DNA of 64,000 nt, from positions 25,417 to 89,416 of the forward strand of contig JBPOJF010000015.1 of the NCBI GenBank assembly GCA_052033915.1, in the 5' to 3' direction. The translations under genes and the position numbers were made by a program. Shown here piece after piece: positions 50,012 through 58,744 of this stretch (positions are counted from its first letter, which is position 1; each line of letters starts with the position of its first letter). Source of the DNA: CALMZY01 sp052033915 (GTDB taxonomy: Bacteria; Verrucomicrobiota; Kiritimatiellia; CAIQIC01; JAGNIJ01). A model generated the notes under the pieces. It was not told where the DNA came from. It was given only the letters and a program-made list of their open reading frames with translations, and did not search any database.

Positions 50012-50064
50012 TCACGGGCTGGAGTGCGGGCAGGAACGCAGCCCTCCAATCCTCCAACACGCCG

Positions 50065-51267
50065 TCACTCCTGCTGCTTCAACAACTCCCTCATCCAGTC
50101 GTACACCTTGATCTCGGCGACTCCGCCGTGGACGAATTCGTCGAACGGCTGTTCGTTCTGAACCGGACCGACCGGGCCGTCGAGCTTTGCCATCGGGACC
50201 GGCTCGCGGGTGTGGCCGCGCACGCTGACCGGGGTCCGGTGATCGGTACAGATCAGGAGGCGATAGGGCTCGCCGCGTTGTTCCAGCGCCTTCCAGACGG
50301 GGCCGACGATCCGGGCGTCGAACGCTTCGATCGCATCGACCTTCAACAGCGCCTTCCCGCTGTGGCCGCATTCGTCGGGCGCTTCCACATGGACGAACAC
50401 GAAGTTGTCGTTCCGGATCACGTCGAGCGCGGCGTCCACCTTGCCCTGGTAGTTGGTGTCCATGAAGCCGGTCGCTCCCTCGACGTGGATGGGGTTCAAG
50501 CCGATCAGGCGGCCCAGCCCACGGACGAGATCCACGGCGGTGATCACGCCGCCGGTCAGGCCGAAGAGTTCCTTGTAGGTTTTCAGGGTGAGCGCGCGGC
50601 CCTGGCCCCAGAGCCAGATCTGGGTGGCCGGGTTTTTCCCGGCGGCGATGCGCGCCCGGTTCACCGGGTGGTCCCGGAAGATTTCCCGCGACGCTTCGAG
50701 CAGTTTCCGGATTTCGTCCTGCCTGTCGCCGGTCGGGAGGTAGTCCGCGATCGGTTTCCCGGAGATGTCGTGCGGCGGCTGGGTTTTCACCTGGTCGGAC
50801 CCGTGGCTCCAGACCAGCAGGTGGCGGTAGCTGACCCCGCCGTGGAACTTGAGCCCGTCGCGGCCGAGTTTGCGGTCCACGGCGGCGATCAACTGGCGGG
50901 CCTCGCCGGTGCTGATGTGGCCGGCGGAGTAATCCTCCATGCGGCCGTCCTTGAGGGTGACGAGGTTGCAGCGGAACGCCACGTCGGTCGGCAGAAGCGG
51001 GATGCCCGCGCCGGCGCATTCGATCGGCGCGCGGCCGGTGTAGTTTTCTTCGGGATTGTAGCCCAGGAGGCTGAGGTTCGCGATATCGCTTCCGGGCGCG
51101 AGCCCCGCCACGGGCACCGTCTGCGCCATGCGGACCTCGCCCGCCGCGCAGATGCGGCGGATGTTCGGAATCCGGGCCTTCTGCAGCGGGGTGAGCCCGC
51201 CCAGTTCGGAGACCGGGTAATCCCCCATGCCATCGCCGACCAGAACCACTATCTTCCTTCGCTTCAT
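50065..51267 (-). CDS. apgM: 2,3-bisphosphoglycerate-independent phosphoglycerate mutase, archaeal type
   Basis: The 400-residue protein starts at 51267 on the minus strand. It matches the ApgM branch of the alkaline-phosphatase fold: IVVLVGDGMGDYPVSELGG with the first metal Asp, PGSDIANLSLLGY with the catalytic Ser, EVRMAQTVPVAGLAPG, GGVITAVDLVRGLG, VHVEAPDECGHSG and CTDHRTPVSVRGHTREPVP with the metal Asp/His pair. It interconverts 3- and 2-phosphoglycerate in glycolysis. This archaeal type is also found in several PVC, thermophilic and anaerobic bacteria. Length is normal. Confidence 0.94.
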   Translation of the reverse strand: MKRRKIVVLVGDGMGDYPVSELGGLTPLQKARIPNIRRICAAGEVRMAQTVPVAGLAPGSDIANLSLLGYNPEENYTGRAPIECAGAGIPLLPTDVAFRCNLVTLKDGRMEDYSAGHISTGEARQLIAAVDRKLGRDGLKFHGGVSYRHLLVWSHGSDQVKTQPPHDISGKPIADYLPTGDRQDEIRKLLEASREIFRDHPVNRARIAAGKNPATQIWLWGQGRALTLKTYKELFGLTGGVITAVDLVRGLGRLIGLNPIHVEGATGFMDTNYQGKVDAALDVIRNDNFVFVHVEAPDECGHSGKALLKVDAIEAFDARIVGPVWKALEQRGEPYRLLICTDHRTPVSVRGHTREPVPMAKLDGPVGPVQNEQPFDEFVHGGVAEIKVYDWMRELLKQQE

Positions 51268-51313
51268 AGGCGCTGCAAGTTACCGCAGGTTTGAGGCGCG
51301 GTCAAATTAACAC

Positions 51314-51341
51314 TTGCTGAGACTTCCCCGTGCGCTAGTGT
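51314..51341 (+). promoter_or_regulatory. Possible promoter of manA
   Basis: TTGCTG (51314-51319) and TAGTGT (51336-51341) with a 16-base spacer, 18 bases before the manA ATG. Predicted from sequence only. Confidence 0.4.
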
Positions 51342-51359
51342 AAGAACGGATGCCCTCAT

Positions 51360-52367
51360 ATGAAATCGCGCAAACAACTTTATCCGCTTCGGTTCAAGCC
51401 GGTTTACAAGGATTACATCTGGGGCGGCAACAAGATCATCCGCATGTACAACCGCCGGGAGCCGCCCGGCACCTACGCGGAGTCCTGGGAACTGTCCGAC
51501 CGCAGCGAGGGGATGAGCGTGGTGTGCAACGGGCCGCTGGCGGGCCTGAGCCTTCGCGAGATCGTGCGGGAGTTTCAATCGGACCTGCTGGGCGAGGGGC
51601 GGCGCGCCGACGCGTTTCCGCTGATGGTCAAATTGATCGACTCCCGCGAGCGGCTCAGCGTCCAGGTGCATCCCAACGATCAAGCGGCGAAGAAGTACGG
51701 CGGCGAGCCGAAGACGGAGATGTGGTATGTGCTGGACGCCGAGCCGGGCGCGGGCGTCTATGCCGGCCTGAAATTCGGGGTGAACGCCAAGTCGTTCGAC
51801 AAGGCCATGCAGTCCAAGCGCCTCGGCGAAATCCTGACGCGCATTCCCGTGAGCCGCGGCGACGCCGTCTTCATTCCCGGCGGCCTTGTGCACGCGATCG
51901 ACGCCGGATGCCTCCTGCTGGAAGTCCAGCAGAACTCGAACACGACGTATCGCATTTACGATTGGGATCGCCTCGGGGTGGGCGGAAAGCCGCGTCCGCT
52001 GAACGTGAAGGAAGCGCTCCAGGTGATCCGCTGGGACGCGCGGGACAATCCCAAGGTTCAGCCGCGCGACCTGGGGCTTTGCGGCGGAAACCATTTCTGG
52101 GAAGTGCTCCGGTGTCCGTATTTCCGGGTGGAGCGAATCCAGGCCTCCGAACGCATGCCGCTCGTCATGGATGGAAGCACGTTCTCGATTCTCTTCGTGG
52201 CCTCCGGGCGCGCGCGGGTGGAGTCGGGCGGAGCGGGCGAGCTGCTGGGTCCGGGAAACACCTGCCTCCTGCCGGCCGCGCTGAAGGATGGCGCGCTGAT
52301 GCCGCTGGAAGCCTCGGCGGAGATCCTGCGGGTGACCGCTTCCGCTACGACCAGCCCTTCCTCTTGA
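51360..52367 (+). CDS. manA: Mannose-6-phosphate isomerase, class I
   Basis: The 335-residue cupin protein has the zinc-site motifs VQVHPND near residue 100, EMWYVLD near residue 120 and GLVHAIDAGCLLLEVQQNSNTTYRIYDW near residue 180. KDYIWGGNKI at the N-terminus and the short form without a long C-terminal helical domain put it in the small ManA type. It interconverts fructose-6-phosphate and mannose-6-phosphate, giving a starting point for GDP-mannose-type donors. Its 3' end overlaps corA tail to tail by 23 bases. Confidence 0.92.
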   Translation: MKSRKQLYPLRFKPVYKDYIWGGNKIIRMYNRREPPGTYAESWELSDRSEGMSVVCNGPLAGLSLREIVREFQSDLLGEGRRADAFPLMVKLIDSRERLSVQVHPNDQAAKKYGGEPKTEMWYVLDAEPGAGVYAGLKFGVNAKSFDKAMQSKRLGEILTRIPVSRGDAVFIPGGLVHAIDAGCLLLEVQQNSNTTYRIYDWDRLGVGGKPRPLNVKEALQVIRWDARDNPKVQPRDLGLCGGNHFWEVLRCPYFRVERIQASERMPLVMDGSTFSILFVASGRARVESGGAGELLGPGNTCLLPAALKDGALMPLEASAEILRVTASATTSPSS

Positions 52368-53325
52368 GGTACAGGTAGAACAGCGTTGTGAAGAGCACGG
52401 TTCCGCCGAAAATCGCCATGTAGGCGCACTTCCAGTCCGGCCATCCGGTGCTCGGCATGTGCGGAACGTTCATGCCGTACCAACTGGTGACGATCAGGAG
52501 CGGCATGGAAAGCGTGGCCAGGACCGTCAGAACCTTGATGACCCGGTTCACCTGCATCTGCTGAAGATTCAAGTGCACCTGCAGGATGTTCAGCAGCGAG
52601 TCGCGGTAGTTGTCGGTGCTGTCGCTGATGCGCGACAGATGGTCCAACAGGTCGCGGTAGTAGGGCAGCAGGTGCGTCCGCACGATCTTGAACTCTCCGT
52701 GCGCGAGCCGCGCAATGACCTCCCGTTGGGGCGCGATGATCTGGCGCAGGCGCTGGACCTCCGCTCTCAACTTCAGAACGCTGTTCAGGATGTCCGCGTC
52801 CGGATCGTCCATTACGCGGTTCTCGATCGCGGCGATCTCGCTGCTCAACCCATCCAGCGCCGGCTGGTAGTTCTCCAGCAGGGCGTCCAGCAGGTTGTAG
52901 GTCAGCCGGTCCGGGGCGCGGGCGATCAGCGGGGCGTTCCTGACCACGCGGTCGATGGTCGTGCTCACGCTTTTCACCGGCTCGTCATGCACGGTGACGA
53001 GGAAGTTTTTCCCGATGAACAGGTTCAGTTCCGTCGTCCCGAACTCTTGCGCGGTGTGGATGTAGTTGACGGCGTGAATCAGCAGGAAGATGTAGTTCTC
53101 GTAGTCGTCCACTTTGGGACGCTCGCTGACGGCGATGCAGTCCTCGATGGCGAGAGGGTGGAAATTGAAGACGCCTTCGAGAAGCATCTTGTTCTCCTCG
53201 GGGGTCGGATTCTCGGCGTCGACCCAGATCTGCACGCCCTCGTCGTACAGCACGAGATGCAGGACGTCCATGCCGACGTCCTGACTCACCAGTCTGCCCT
53301 GACTGAATATGAACGAGCGAATCAT
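52345..53325 (-). CDS. corA: CorA-type magnesium/cobalt channel
   Basis: The 326-residue protein has a large N-terminal cytoplasmic domain (LHLVLYDEGVQIWVDAENPT, FNFHPLAIEDCI and the long helix LKLRAEVQRLRQIIAPQREV) and two C-terminal membrane segments with the pore motif YGMN (SWYGMNVPHMPSTG) between them. A short basic tail (YLKRKGWS) follows. All features of a functional CorA pentamer subunit are visible. The gene runs against manA, with a shared 23-base tail. Confidence 0.94.
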   Translation of the reverse strand: MIRSFIFSQGRLVSQDVGMDVLHLVLYDEGVQIWVDAENPTPEENKMLLEGVFNFHPLAIEDCIAVSERPKVDDYENYIFLLIHAVNYIHTAQEFGTTELNLFIGKNFLVTVHDEPVKSVSTTIDRVVRNAPLIARAPDRLTYNLLDALLENYQPALDGLSSEIAAIENRVMDDPDADILNSVLKLRAEVQRLRQIIAPQREVIARLAHGEFKIVRTHLLPYYRDLLDHLSRISDSTDNYRDSLLNILQVHLNLQQMQVNRVIKVLTVLATLSMPLLIVTSWYGMNVPHMPSTGWPDWKCAYMAIFGGTVLFTTLFYLYLKRKGWS

Positions 53326-53475
53326 GGCGTTTGTTTAGCAGAATGTGCGGGCCGCGAAAAGGCGCAAAAGGTTGCTTTTTCAGATTGTCGATCGCGCGCC
53401 CGGGTCGGGTTCGGGCCAGCCCCGGGGCGGGTGCATCCGGGGGAGCGGAATGGGTCGGCCGCGGTTCATCGCAAG

Positions 53476-53502
53476 TTGACCGCGTCGAATGCGTTCTATA
53501 CT
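53476..53502 (+). promoter_or_regulatory. Possible promoter of the tol/pal genes
   Basis: TTGACC (53476-53481) and TATACT (53497-53502) with a 15-base spacer, shortly before the ATG at 53515. The spacer is short, so strength is doubtful; it lies in the divergent region between corA and the TonB-like gene. Confidence 0.4.
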
Positions 53503-53514
53503 TTAGCGGCAGCC

Positions 53515-54261
53515 ATGGACGAGCGTTTCCGAAAGTATCTCAAGCGAAGCACGATCGGGCATGGGATCGTGCTCCTGCTGATCCTCATCGTGCCCGCGAT
53601 CGTCAACTGGAGGATTCACCGGCGCAACATCGAGAGCATCACGTTCGTGGACTTTACGGTCGCCATTCCGGGCGACACCTCCGTGGAGCCGACCCGGGAA
53701 CTGGGCGATCTTTTGATGGAGGAAACGCCGAAAGAGGCGGCGGCCGGGAAGGACACGATCACCGAGCCGTCCACGATCGCCGAGTCGTCCACGCTTGCCG
53801 AGCCGTCCAAGCTCAAGAAGAGCAGTCAGATTCAAAAGAGCACGAAGAAGGTCAGGCGCCCCCAGGGCGGGACGGTGGCCAAGTCGAACCTGAGTGCGGC
53901 GGAGATTCGCCGCCTGCTCGAGGCCGGGGCGCGGATCTCGGATCGCACCTCCGTGCCGATGGGCGACCTGTGGGAGGCCGGGTATTACAATCACGTGCAC
54001 GAAAGGATGTACCGCGTCTGGAACCAGCCGACAAGCTTGTCCGCGAACGCGGGCATCAGCGCGGAGGTGATGATCCGCGTTCAGCGCGACGGAACGATCG
54101 TCAAGCGCGACATGGTGCGATCTTCCGGTAATTCGTTGATGGACGAATCGGTCATGAAGGCCGTCCAATCCGTCGCGCAGCTCAAGCCCCTGCCGGCGCA
54201 GTGTCCCGGTTCCTCCAAGGACATCCGCATCCTGTTCGAGCTGACGAGGGAAGGAATGTGA
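53515..54261 (+). CDS. TonB/TolA-like periplasmic linker protein
   Basis: The 248-residue protein starts at the ATG at 53515; the longer frame upstream is antisense to corA. Topology is that of TonB/TolA: cytoplasmic basic N-terminus (MDERFRKYLKRS), one membrane helix at residues 15-29, a Glu/Lys/Pro/Ser-rich periplasmic part (TITEPSTIAESSTLAEPSKL) and a C-terminal TonB_C-like domain at about residues 155-245 (GISAEVMIRVQRDGTIVKRD, SVMKAVQSVAQLKPLP). It precedes tolB and pal and so probably fills the TolA role. TolQ and TolR are not next to it. Confidence 0.82.
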   Translation: MDERFRKYLKRSTIGHGIVLLLILIVPAIVNWRIHRRNIESITFVDFTVAIPGDTSVEPTRELGDLLMEETPKEAAAGKDTITEPSTIAESSTLAEPSKLKKSSQIQKSTKKVRRPQGGTVAKSNLSAAEIRRLLEAGARISDRTSVPMGDLWEAGYYNHVHERMYRVWNQPTSLSANAGISAEVMIRVQRDGTIVKRDMVRSSGNSLMDESVMKAVQSVAQLKPLPAQCPGSSKDIRILFELTREGM

Positions 54262-54379
54262 CGCGGCCCCCCTCGACCTCAACGACGAGAGCGGGGAGGA
54301 GGACGAATGTTGCGGTCTTCTTCCTTGAGTGCTCCGGTTTTTCCTCCTACCATTCACGCCTCTGACATGGAGCGATGGA

Positions 54380-55585
54380 ATGAATAAATCCGCGATTTCG
54401 ATTCTCCTGGCTTTTGTTTGTGCGGTGTACACGGCTTCCGCGCAGGTGCGCGTGACGAAAGGCGCCGGCCACAAGACCTCCATCGACTGGTCCGGCTTCG
54501 GCGGTTCGCAGACGGAAGCGGGGTCCGTCTTCAAGAAGACTCTTCAGGACGATCTTGTCCGTTCCGGCTGGTTCACGCCTGCCGCTCGGGGGCAGGGCGT
54601 TCTCGTCCTGCAGGGGTTGTATGAGGACACCGGCTCGGGCCTGAAGGTGAAATGCTACGTGTTCGAGATGCAGACGAAGCAGAGTTACCTCAGCAAGAGC
54701 TACCGCGCCGAGGCGTCGGAGGCGCGCCGGCTTGCCCACAAGGTGGCGGACGAGATCATTGAAGCGGTGACGGGGAAGAAGGGGCTCTGCGCCGGCCGGT
54801 TGGTCGTCGTGGGAAATCGCACGAAGAACAAGGAACTTTACCTGTGCGATTTCGACGGCCAGAACGTGGTTCAACTGACGCGGGACGGCAAGATCAGTCT
54901 CGCGCCGAAGTGGTCGCCGGACGGCAATACGATTGTTTACACGGCGTATCTCAAGGGCTACCCGGACGTGTACTCCATTGACCTGGCCACAGGAAACCGG
55001 CAGCGGCTGGCGGGATATCCGGGCCTGAACACCGGCGCGGACATTTCGCCCAACGGCCGTGAAGTCGCGCTGATCCTTTCCAAGGACGGCAATCCGGAAC
55101 TGTACGTGAAGAACATGCGCAGCGGCCAACTGACCCGGTTGACGAATACGCCGCGCGCCGCAGAGGCCAGTCCCTCGTGGTCGCCGGATGGGAATCAGAT
55201 CGTGTATGTCTCGGACCAGTCGGGAACGCCGCAGCTTTACGTGATATCCCGCGAAGGAGGCCGGCCCGTCCGCCTGACCAGCCGGGGCTCGGAAAACGTC
55301 GCCCCGGACTGGGGCGCGAACGGCTGGATTGCCTACTCAACGCGGGTGGGAGGGCGCTACCAGGTGTGCGTCATGGACCCTGTTTCCGGCGTGACCAGGC
55401 AGATTACTTCGGACAACGCGGATTACGAGGACCCCTGCTGGGCGCCGGATAACCGGCATATCGCCTGCGGCCGCTCCCAGCAATACCGTTCAGCCATTTA
55501 CCTCCTTGACACCTTGGGGGATCCCCCTTTAGCGTTGCTCGAAACTCAAGGGAACTGGTACTCTCCCGCGTGGTCGGCGAAATAA
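54380..55585 (+). CDS. tolB: TolB-type beta-propeller protein
   Basis: The 401-residue protein starts at the ATG at 54380, with a signal peptide ending ASA before Gln22. The N-terminal domain (residues 22-140; FVFKKTLQDDLVRSGWF-type TolB_N) is followed by a WD40-like/PD40 propeller with repeats such as LAPKWSPDGNTIVYTAY, ADISPNGREVALIL, ASPSWSPDGNQIVYVSD and VAPDWGANGWIAYSTR. It acts in the periplasm with Pal, linking outer membrane and peptidoglycan. Order TonB-like, tolB, pal is preserved. Confidence 0.94.
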   Translation: MNKSAISILLAFVCAVYTASAQVRVTKGAGHKTSIDWSGFGGSQTEAGSVFKKTLQDDLVRSGWFTPAARGQGVLVLQGLYEDTGSGLKVKCYVFEMQTKQSYLSKSYRAEASEARRLAHKVADEIIEAVTGKKGLCAGRLVVVGNRTKNKELYLCDFDGQNVVQLTRDGKISLAPKWSPDGNTIVYTAYLKGYPDVYSIDLATGNRQRLAGYPGLNTGADISPNGREVALILSKDGNPELYVKNMRSGQLTRLTNTPRAAEASPSWSPDGNQIVYVSDQSGTPQLYVISREGGRPVRLTSRGSENVAPDWGANGWIAYSTRVGGRYQVCVMDPVSGVTRQITSDNADYEDPCWAPDNRHIACGRSQQYRSAIYLLDTLGDPPLALLETQGNWYSPAWSAK

Positions 55586-55610
55586 CACTTTCACAAAGGA
55601 GAAAGGTGAA

Positions 55611-56129
55611 ATGCAGAACAAGCGATGGATGTTGATCGTGATGATGGGCATGGTCTGTGCGCTGGCGATGACGGGTTGCAAGAAGAGACCCAAGGGCGCG
55701 GGATTGGGCAGTGACAATATCGGCGGGTTGAGCGGCTCCGATGTCTATGGCGAAGGGCTGTCCGACCGGATTGAGGGCGGCGCGGAAGATCGGGAGCAGT
55801 TCGCCGCTTTAACGGTTTACTTTGACTACGACAGCTCCCAGATCAACGAGTCCGAGCGCTCGAAGATCGAAGCGGTTGCTTCTTCGATGAAGGGCGGTTC
55901 CGGCCAGGTCATCGTCGAAGGGAATTGCGACGAGCGCGGCAGCGCCGAATACAACCTGGCGCTGGGCGAGCGTCGCGCGCTGGCGGTTCGCGCGTACCTC
56001 ATCGGCCTGGGTATCGACGGCGCGCGCGTTCAGACCAAGAGCTACGGCGAAGAGCGGCCGGTGGATCCGGGCCATGACGAGTCGGCCTGGAGCAGGAACC
56101 GCCGTGCCGAGTTCGTCGTGGTCCGATAA
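55611..56129 (+). CDS. pal: Peptidoglycan-associated lipoprotein (OmpA family)
   Basis: The 172-residue protein has AAAGGAGAAAGG just upstream as ribosome-binding site, a lipobox LAMTGC with Cys23 and an OmpA C-terminal domain at about residues 65-172: VYFDYDSSQINESE, VEGNCDERGSAEYNLALGERRA and SYGEERPV, with the conserved NCDERG segment and the peptidoglycan-binding Asp/Arg. It anchors the outer membrane to the wall with TolB. A strong terminator follows at 56151. Confidence 0.96.
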   Translation: MQNKRWMLIVMMGMVCALAMTGCKKRPKGAGLGSDNIGGLSGSDVYGEGLSDRIEGGAEDREQFAALTVYFDYDSSQINESERSKIEAVASSMKGGSGQVIVEGNCDERGSAEYNLALGERRALAVRAYLIGLGIDGARVQTKSYGEERPVDPGHDESAWSRNRRAEFVVVR

Positions 56130-56150
56130 CGGACCGGCAGATTGACTTGA

Positions 56151-56187
56151 ACGGCCCCGGCAGACATGCCGGGGCCGTTTTGTTTTC
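56151..56187 (+). terminator. Rho-independent terminator after pal
   Basis: A perfect 12-base stem (ACGGCCCCGGCA / TGCCGGGGCCGT) around a GACA loop at 56151-56178 is followed by TTTGTTTT. It ends the tolB-pal unit 22 bases after the pal stop. Confidence 0.92.
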
Positions 56188-56245
56188 AGGGATACGCGCG
56201 CGCTCTGAAGGTTGCATCATGGACGGCGGCGGGTAAGATGTCGAC

Positions 56246-56491
56246 ATGAGCGGCTTTCCTCTCTCCATCCTCGGCGGGTCCTTCGGGCCCGGCGAAGTCC
56301 TTTTGATTTTCGTCGTGATCCTTCTTCTCTTCGGTTCGAAGAACCTGCCGGGCATTGCGCGCAGCCTGGGAAAAGCCTTGGAGGAATTCCGCCGCGCCGC
56401 GCGGGATATCTCCCATGAAATCGTTTGCGGGGATCCGCCGCCCCGCGGATCGGAGGACCGGGAAGACTCGGGGAATGACGCAGCCCGCTGA
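56246..56491 (+). CDS. tatA: Twin-arginine translocase subunit TatA/TatB
   Basis: The 81-residue protein has one N-terminal membrane helix (GPGEVLLIFVVILLLFGSKN), the LFGSKNLPGIARSLGKALEEFRR amphipathic helix and a charged tail. The FG.KxLP.xxRxxG pattern defines the family. TatA rather than TatB is likely because no second copy is present; such single proteins can do both jobs. It is 17 bases overlapped by tatC. Confidence 0.92.
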   Translation: MSGFPLSILGGSFGPGEVLLIFVVILLLFGSKNLPGIARSLGKALEEFRRAARDISHEIVCGDPPPRGSEDREDSGNDAAR

Positions 56492-57266
56492 CATCGCAAC
56501 ACCCGAAGTTCAGGGAGCGAAGCCGTTCCTGGCGCATCTCGAGGCCCTTCGCCGGACCTTGATCGGGTGCCTTGCCGCGCTGGCGGCGGGTATGGCGGTT
56601 GCCGTTCCGTTGACGCCGGGAATCATGGTGTGGCTCGAGCGGCCGCTGCGGGTCGTCACGGACGACCCCGGCCAGTTTCTCCGGTCGCTGGAGGTCGCCG
56701 GTGCGTTCACCGTCAGCCTGAAGATCGCCTTGTGGGCGGGGCTTCTTTTCAGTTCGCCGCTGATCGTGTTGCTCATCGGAGCCTTTGTCTTCCCGGGGTT
56801 GAAGGCCGGGGAGAAGGCGGTGGTGCTGAAAACGGGCGGTTTCGCGATCGCCCTGTTCGTCGCGGGCGTCCTGTTCGGGTACGCGTTCACCTTGCCGGCG
56901 GCGCTCAAGATCATGTTCGGCCTGCACCGCTGGCTCGGGATTCGACCCGAATGGACCGTGACCAGCTACGTGACCTTTTCCATTCAGCTCCTCATCGGAT
57001 TCGGGCTGGTCTTCGAATTGCCGGCTTTCCTGGTCGCGCTGGGGAAACTGGGCCTCGTCAGTTCGCGCCGGCTTCGGGCGTTGCGTCGGCACGCCATCGT
57101 GGCCATCCTGATCGTGGCCGCCGCGTTGACCCCCCCGGACGTATTCTCCCAGCTCCTGATGGCTCTTCCCCTGGTCGGCCTCTACGAGCTTTGCATCTGG
57201 ATGCTGCGAATGGACGAGCGGAGGAAAGCCGGCTCGACGCCCGCGGCCGGGTCCGGCGTCAAATAG
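56475..57266 (+). CDS. tatC: Sec-independent translocase TatC
   Basis: The 263-residue protein starts at the ATG at 56475 inside tatA. The N-terminal FLAHLEALRRTLIG corresponds to the conserved HLxELRxR signal-peptide-binding site. Six hydrophobic segments follow, with the TatC signatures FVFPGLKAGEKAVV and LLIGFGLVFELPAFLVALGKLGLV, and LTPPDVFSQLLMALPL near the end. With TatA it exports folded proteins that have twin-arginine signals. Confidence 0.95.
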   Translation: MTQPADIATPEVQGAKPFLAHLEALRRTLIGCLAALAAGMAVAVPLTPGIMVWLERPLRVVTDDPGQFLRSLEVAGAFTVSLKIALWAGLLFSSPLIVLLIGAFVFPGLKAGEKAVVLKTGGFAIALFVAGVLFGYAFTLPAALKIMFGLHRWLGIRPEWTVTSYVTFSIQLLIGFGLVFELPAFLVALGKLGLVSSRRLRALRRHAIVAILIVAAALTPPDVFSQLLMALPLVGLYELCIWMLRMDERRKAGSTPAAGSGVK

Positions 57267-57318
57267 TTGCTGTCGCCGCCGGATAAAAACGGTAGAGTGC
57301 ATTCGGGACACGTGAAGA

Positions 57319-58674
57319 ATGAGAACCCTGCGGGTTTCCAGTTTCGGCATTCGCGGTTTCGTCGGCGAGTCTCTCGCGCCGAAGGTGCTGATTGATTTCA
57401 CGTCGGCGTTCGCGACATTCGTGCAAGGCCGCCGCGTCCTGATCGGCCGGGACACTCGGTATTCCAGCCCGATGATTCATTCAGCCGTGCTCTCCGGCCT
57501 GCTCAGCGCGGGCTGCGAGGTGATCGATTTCGGAATCTGCCCCACGCCGATCGTGCAGTTCTCCGTTGTCCCCATGAAGGCCGCCGGCGCGCTTTCGATT
57601 TCGGGCGGGCATAATCCGATGGGTTGGAACGCGCTGATACTGATCGGGTCGGACGGGTCGTTGTTGTCGCCCCTCGGCGGGGAAAACGTGCTGGACGTCT
57701 TTCACGCGGGTGATTTCCGGAAAGAGGACTGGCAACACATGGGGACCGTCGTGAATGCCGGCGATTTCATCACTCCGTATTTTGACGCGCTGGAAAAGCA
57801 CATCCACGTCGCCGCCATCCGCAAGGCCGGGTTTAGCGTTCTGATTGACCCGGTCGGCGGCGCCGGCTGTTCCTTCCTGGAGCCCTTTGCCGCCCGGTTC
57901 GGTTTCTCGCTGGTGCCGATCAACGCCCAGCCGTCCGGCTACCTGGCGCGGGAAGCGGAGCCGCGGCCGCGCAGTGCGTTGCAGATGGCTTCGATCATCC
58001 AGCGCTTGGGCGGGCACGTGGGTTTCGTGCTGAGCAGCGACATGGGGCGCATGTCCTTGGTCACGGAGGACGGCGAGCCGGTCAGCGAGGAATATACGTT
58101 TGCGGTGATCGCGGACCATGTCCTGGGCCGGAAAGCGGGTACGATCGTGGCGAACTGCTGCACCACCCGCGCGATCGACGATATTGCCCGATTGCGGAAC
58201 TCCACCGTGGTCAAGACCCCCGTGGGGCAGGCCTACGTCGTGTCCGCGCTGATGGACGAGCAGGGAATCCTTGGGGGCGAGGGGAGCGGCAGCGTGGCCC
58301 TGCCCGGGTTCAGCCGCGCGTTCGACGGGTTCCTGATGATGGCGCTGGTCCTCGAAGCCATGGCCGAACAGGGCAAGCCCCTGTCGGAGATGATCCGGGG
58401 GCTGCCGCATTACCACATCGTGAAAAGGCGGGTTCTTTGCGATTCGCGCAAGGGGTACCGTGCCCTGGAAGTCCTGCGCGGGCGTTTGGAGAAGCGGGGG
58501 GATGGACATCCCGATTTGACGGATGGAATCCGGGTGGATTGGGAGGACGGTTGGGTCCATGCGCGGGTTGCCCAGACGGAGCAGATGATCCGCGTGATTT
58601 CCGAGGCGAGAGACCGCGAAGTCGCCGAACAGCGGGCGGAGGATGTTGCCCGAATCATCGAGCAAGAGGTGTGA
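57319..58674 (+). CDS. Phosphohexomutase paralogue with degenerate active site
   Basis: The 451-residue protein has the four-domain alpha-D-phosphohexomutase layout and aligns end to end with the next gene product. The key sites are changed. The phosphoserine loop TASHNP reads S95-G-G97-H-N-P, so the serine is Gly97. The metal loop DPDGDR reads S239-S-D-M-G-R244, losing two of three Asp. The phosphate loop RRSNTEP reads RVAQTEQ. The sugar loop GGEGSGS is kept in part. It is therefore probably not an active mutase and could be a regulator or partner of the neighbour. Frame and codon usage look intact. Confidence 0.85.
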   Translation: MRTLRVSSFGIRGFVGESLAPKVLIDFTSAFATFVQGRRVLIGRDTRYSSPMIHSAVLSGLLSAGCEVIDFGICPTPIVQFSVVPMKAAGALSISGGHNPMGWNALILIGSDGSLLSPLGGENVLDVFHAGDFRKEDWQHMGTVVNAGDFITPYFDALEKHIHVAAIRKAGFSVLIDPVGGAGCSFLEPFAARFGFSLVPINAQPSGYLAREAEPRPRSALQMASIIQRLGGHVGFVLSSDMGRMSLVTEDGEPVSEEYTFAVIADHVLGRKAGTIVANCCTTRAIDDIARLRNSTVVKTPVGQAYVVSALMDEQGILGGEGSGSVALPGFSRAFDGFLMMALVLEAMAEQGKPLSEMIRGLPHYHIVKRRVLCDSRKGYRALEVLRGRLEKRGDGHPDLTDGIRVDWEDGWVHARVAQTEQMIRVISEARDREVAEQRAEDVARIIEQEV

Positions 58675-58679
58675 TCATG

Positions 58680-58744
58680 AACTCAGGTTTCAGGTTTTCC
58701 GCCCAAGGCGGACCCGCCTCCGGCGGACACGTTTCAGGTCTCCC
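58680..58744. repeat. Intergenic repeat with GC hairpin between the two mutase genes
   Basis: AACTCAGGTTT (58680-58690), shared with the inverted repeat before rfbA, is followed by CCGCCCAAGGCGGACCCGCC and TCCGGCGG, which can form a hairpin just before the mutase ATG. It may be a dispersed element; it could also hinder translation of the downstream gene. Confidence 0.55.

Noticed and set aside
52459..53514. Plus-strand open frame upstream of the TonB-like gene
   Set aside because: It is antisense to corA, whose YGMN motif and membrane segments are clear.
57481..58665. 394-codon minus-strand frame
   Set aside because: Shadow of the degenerate mutase gene; no recognisable domain.
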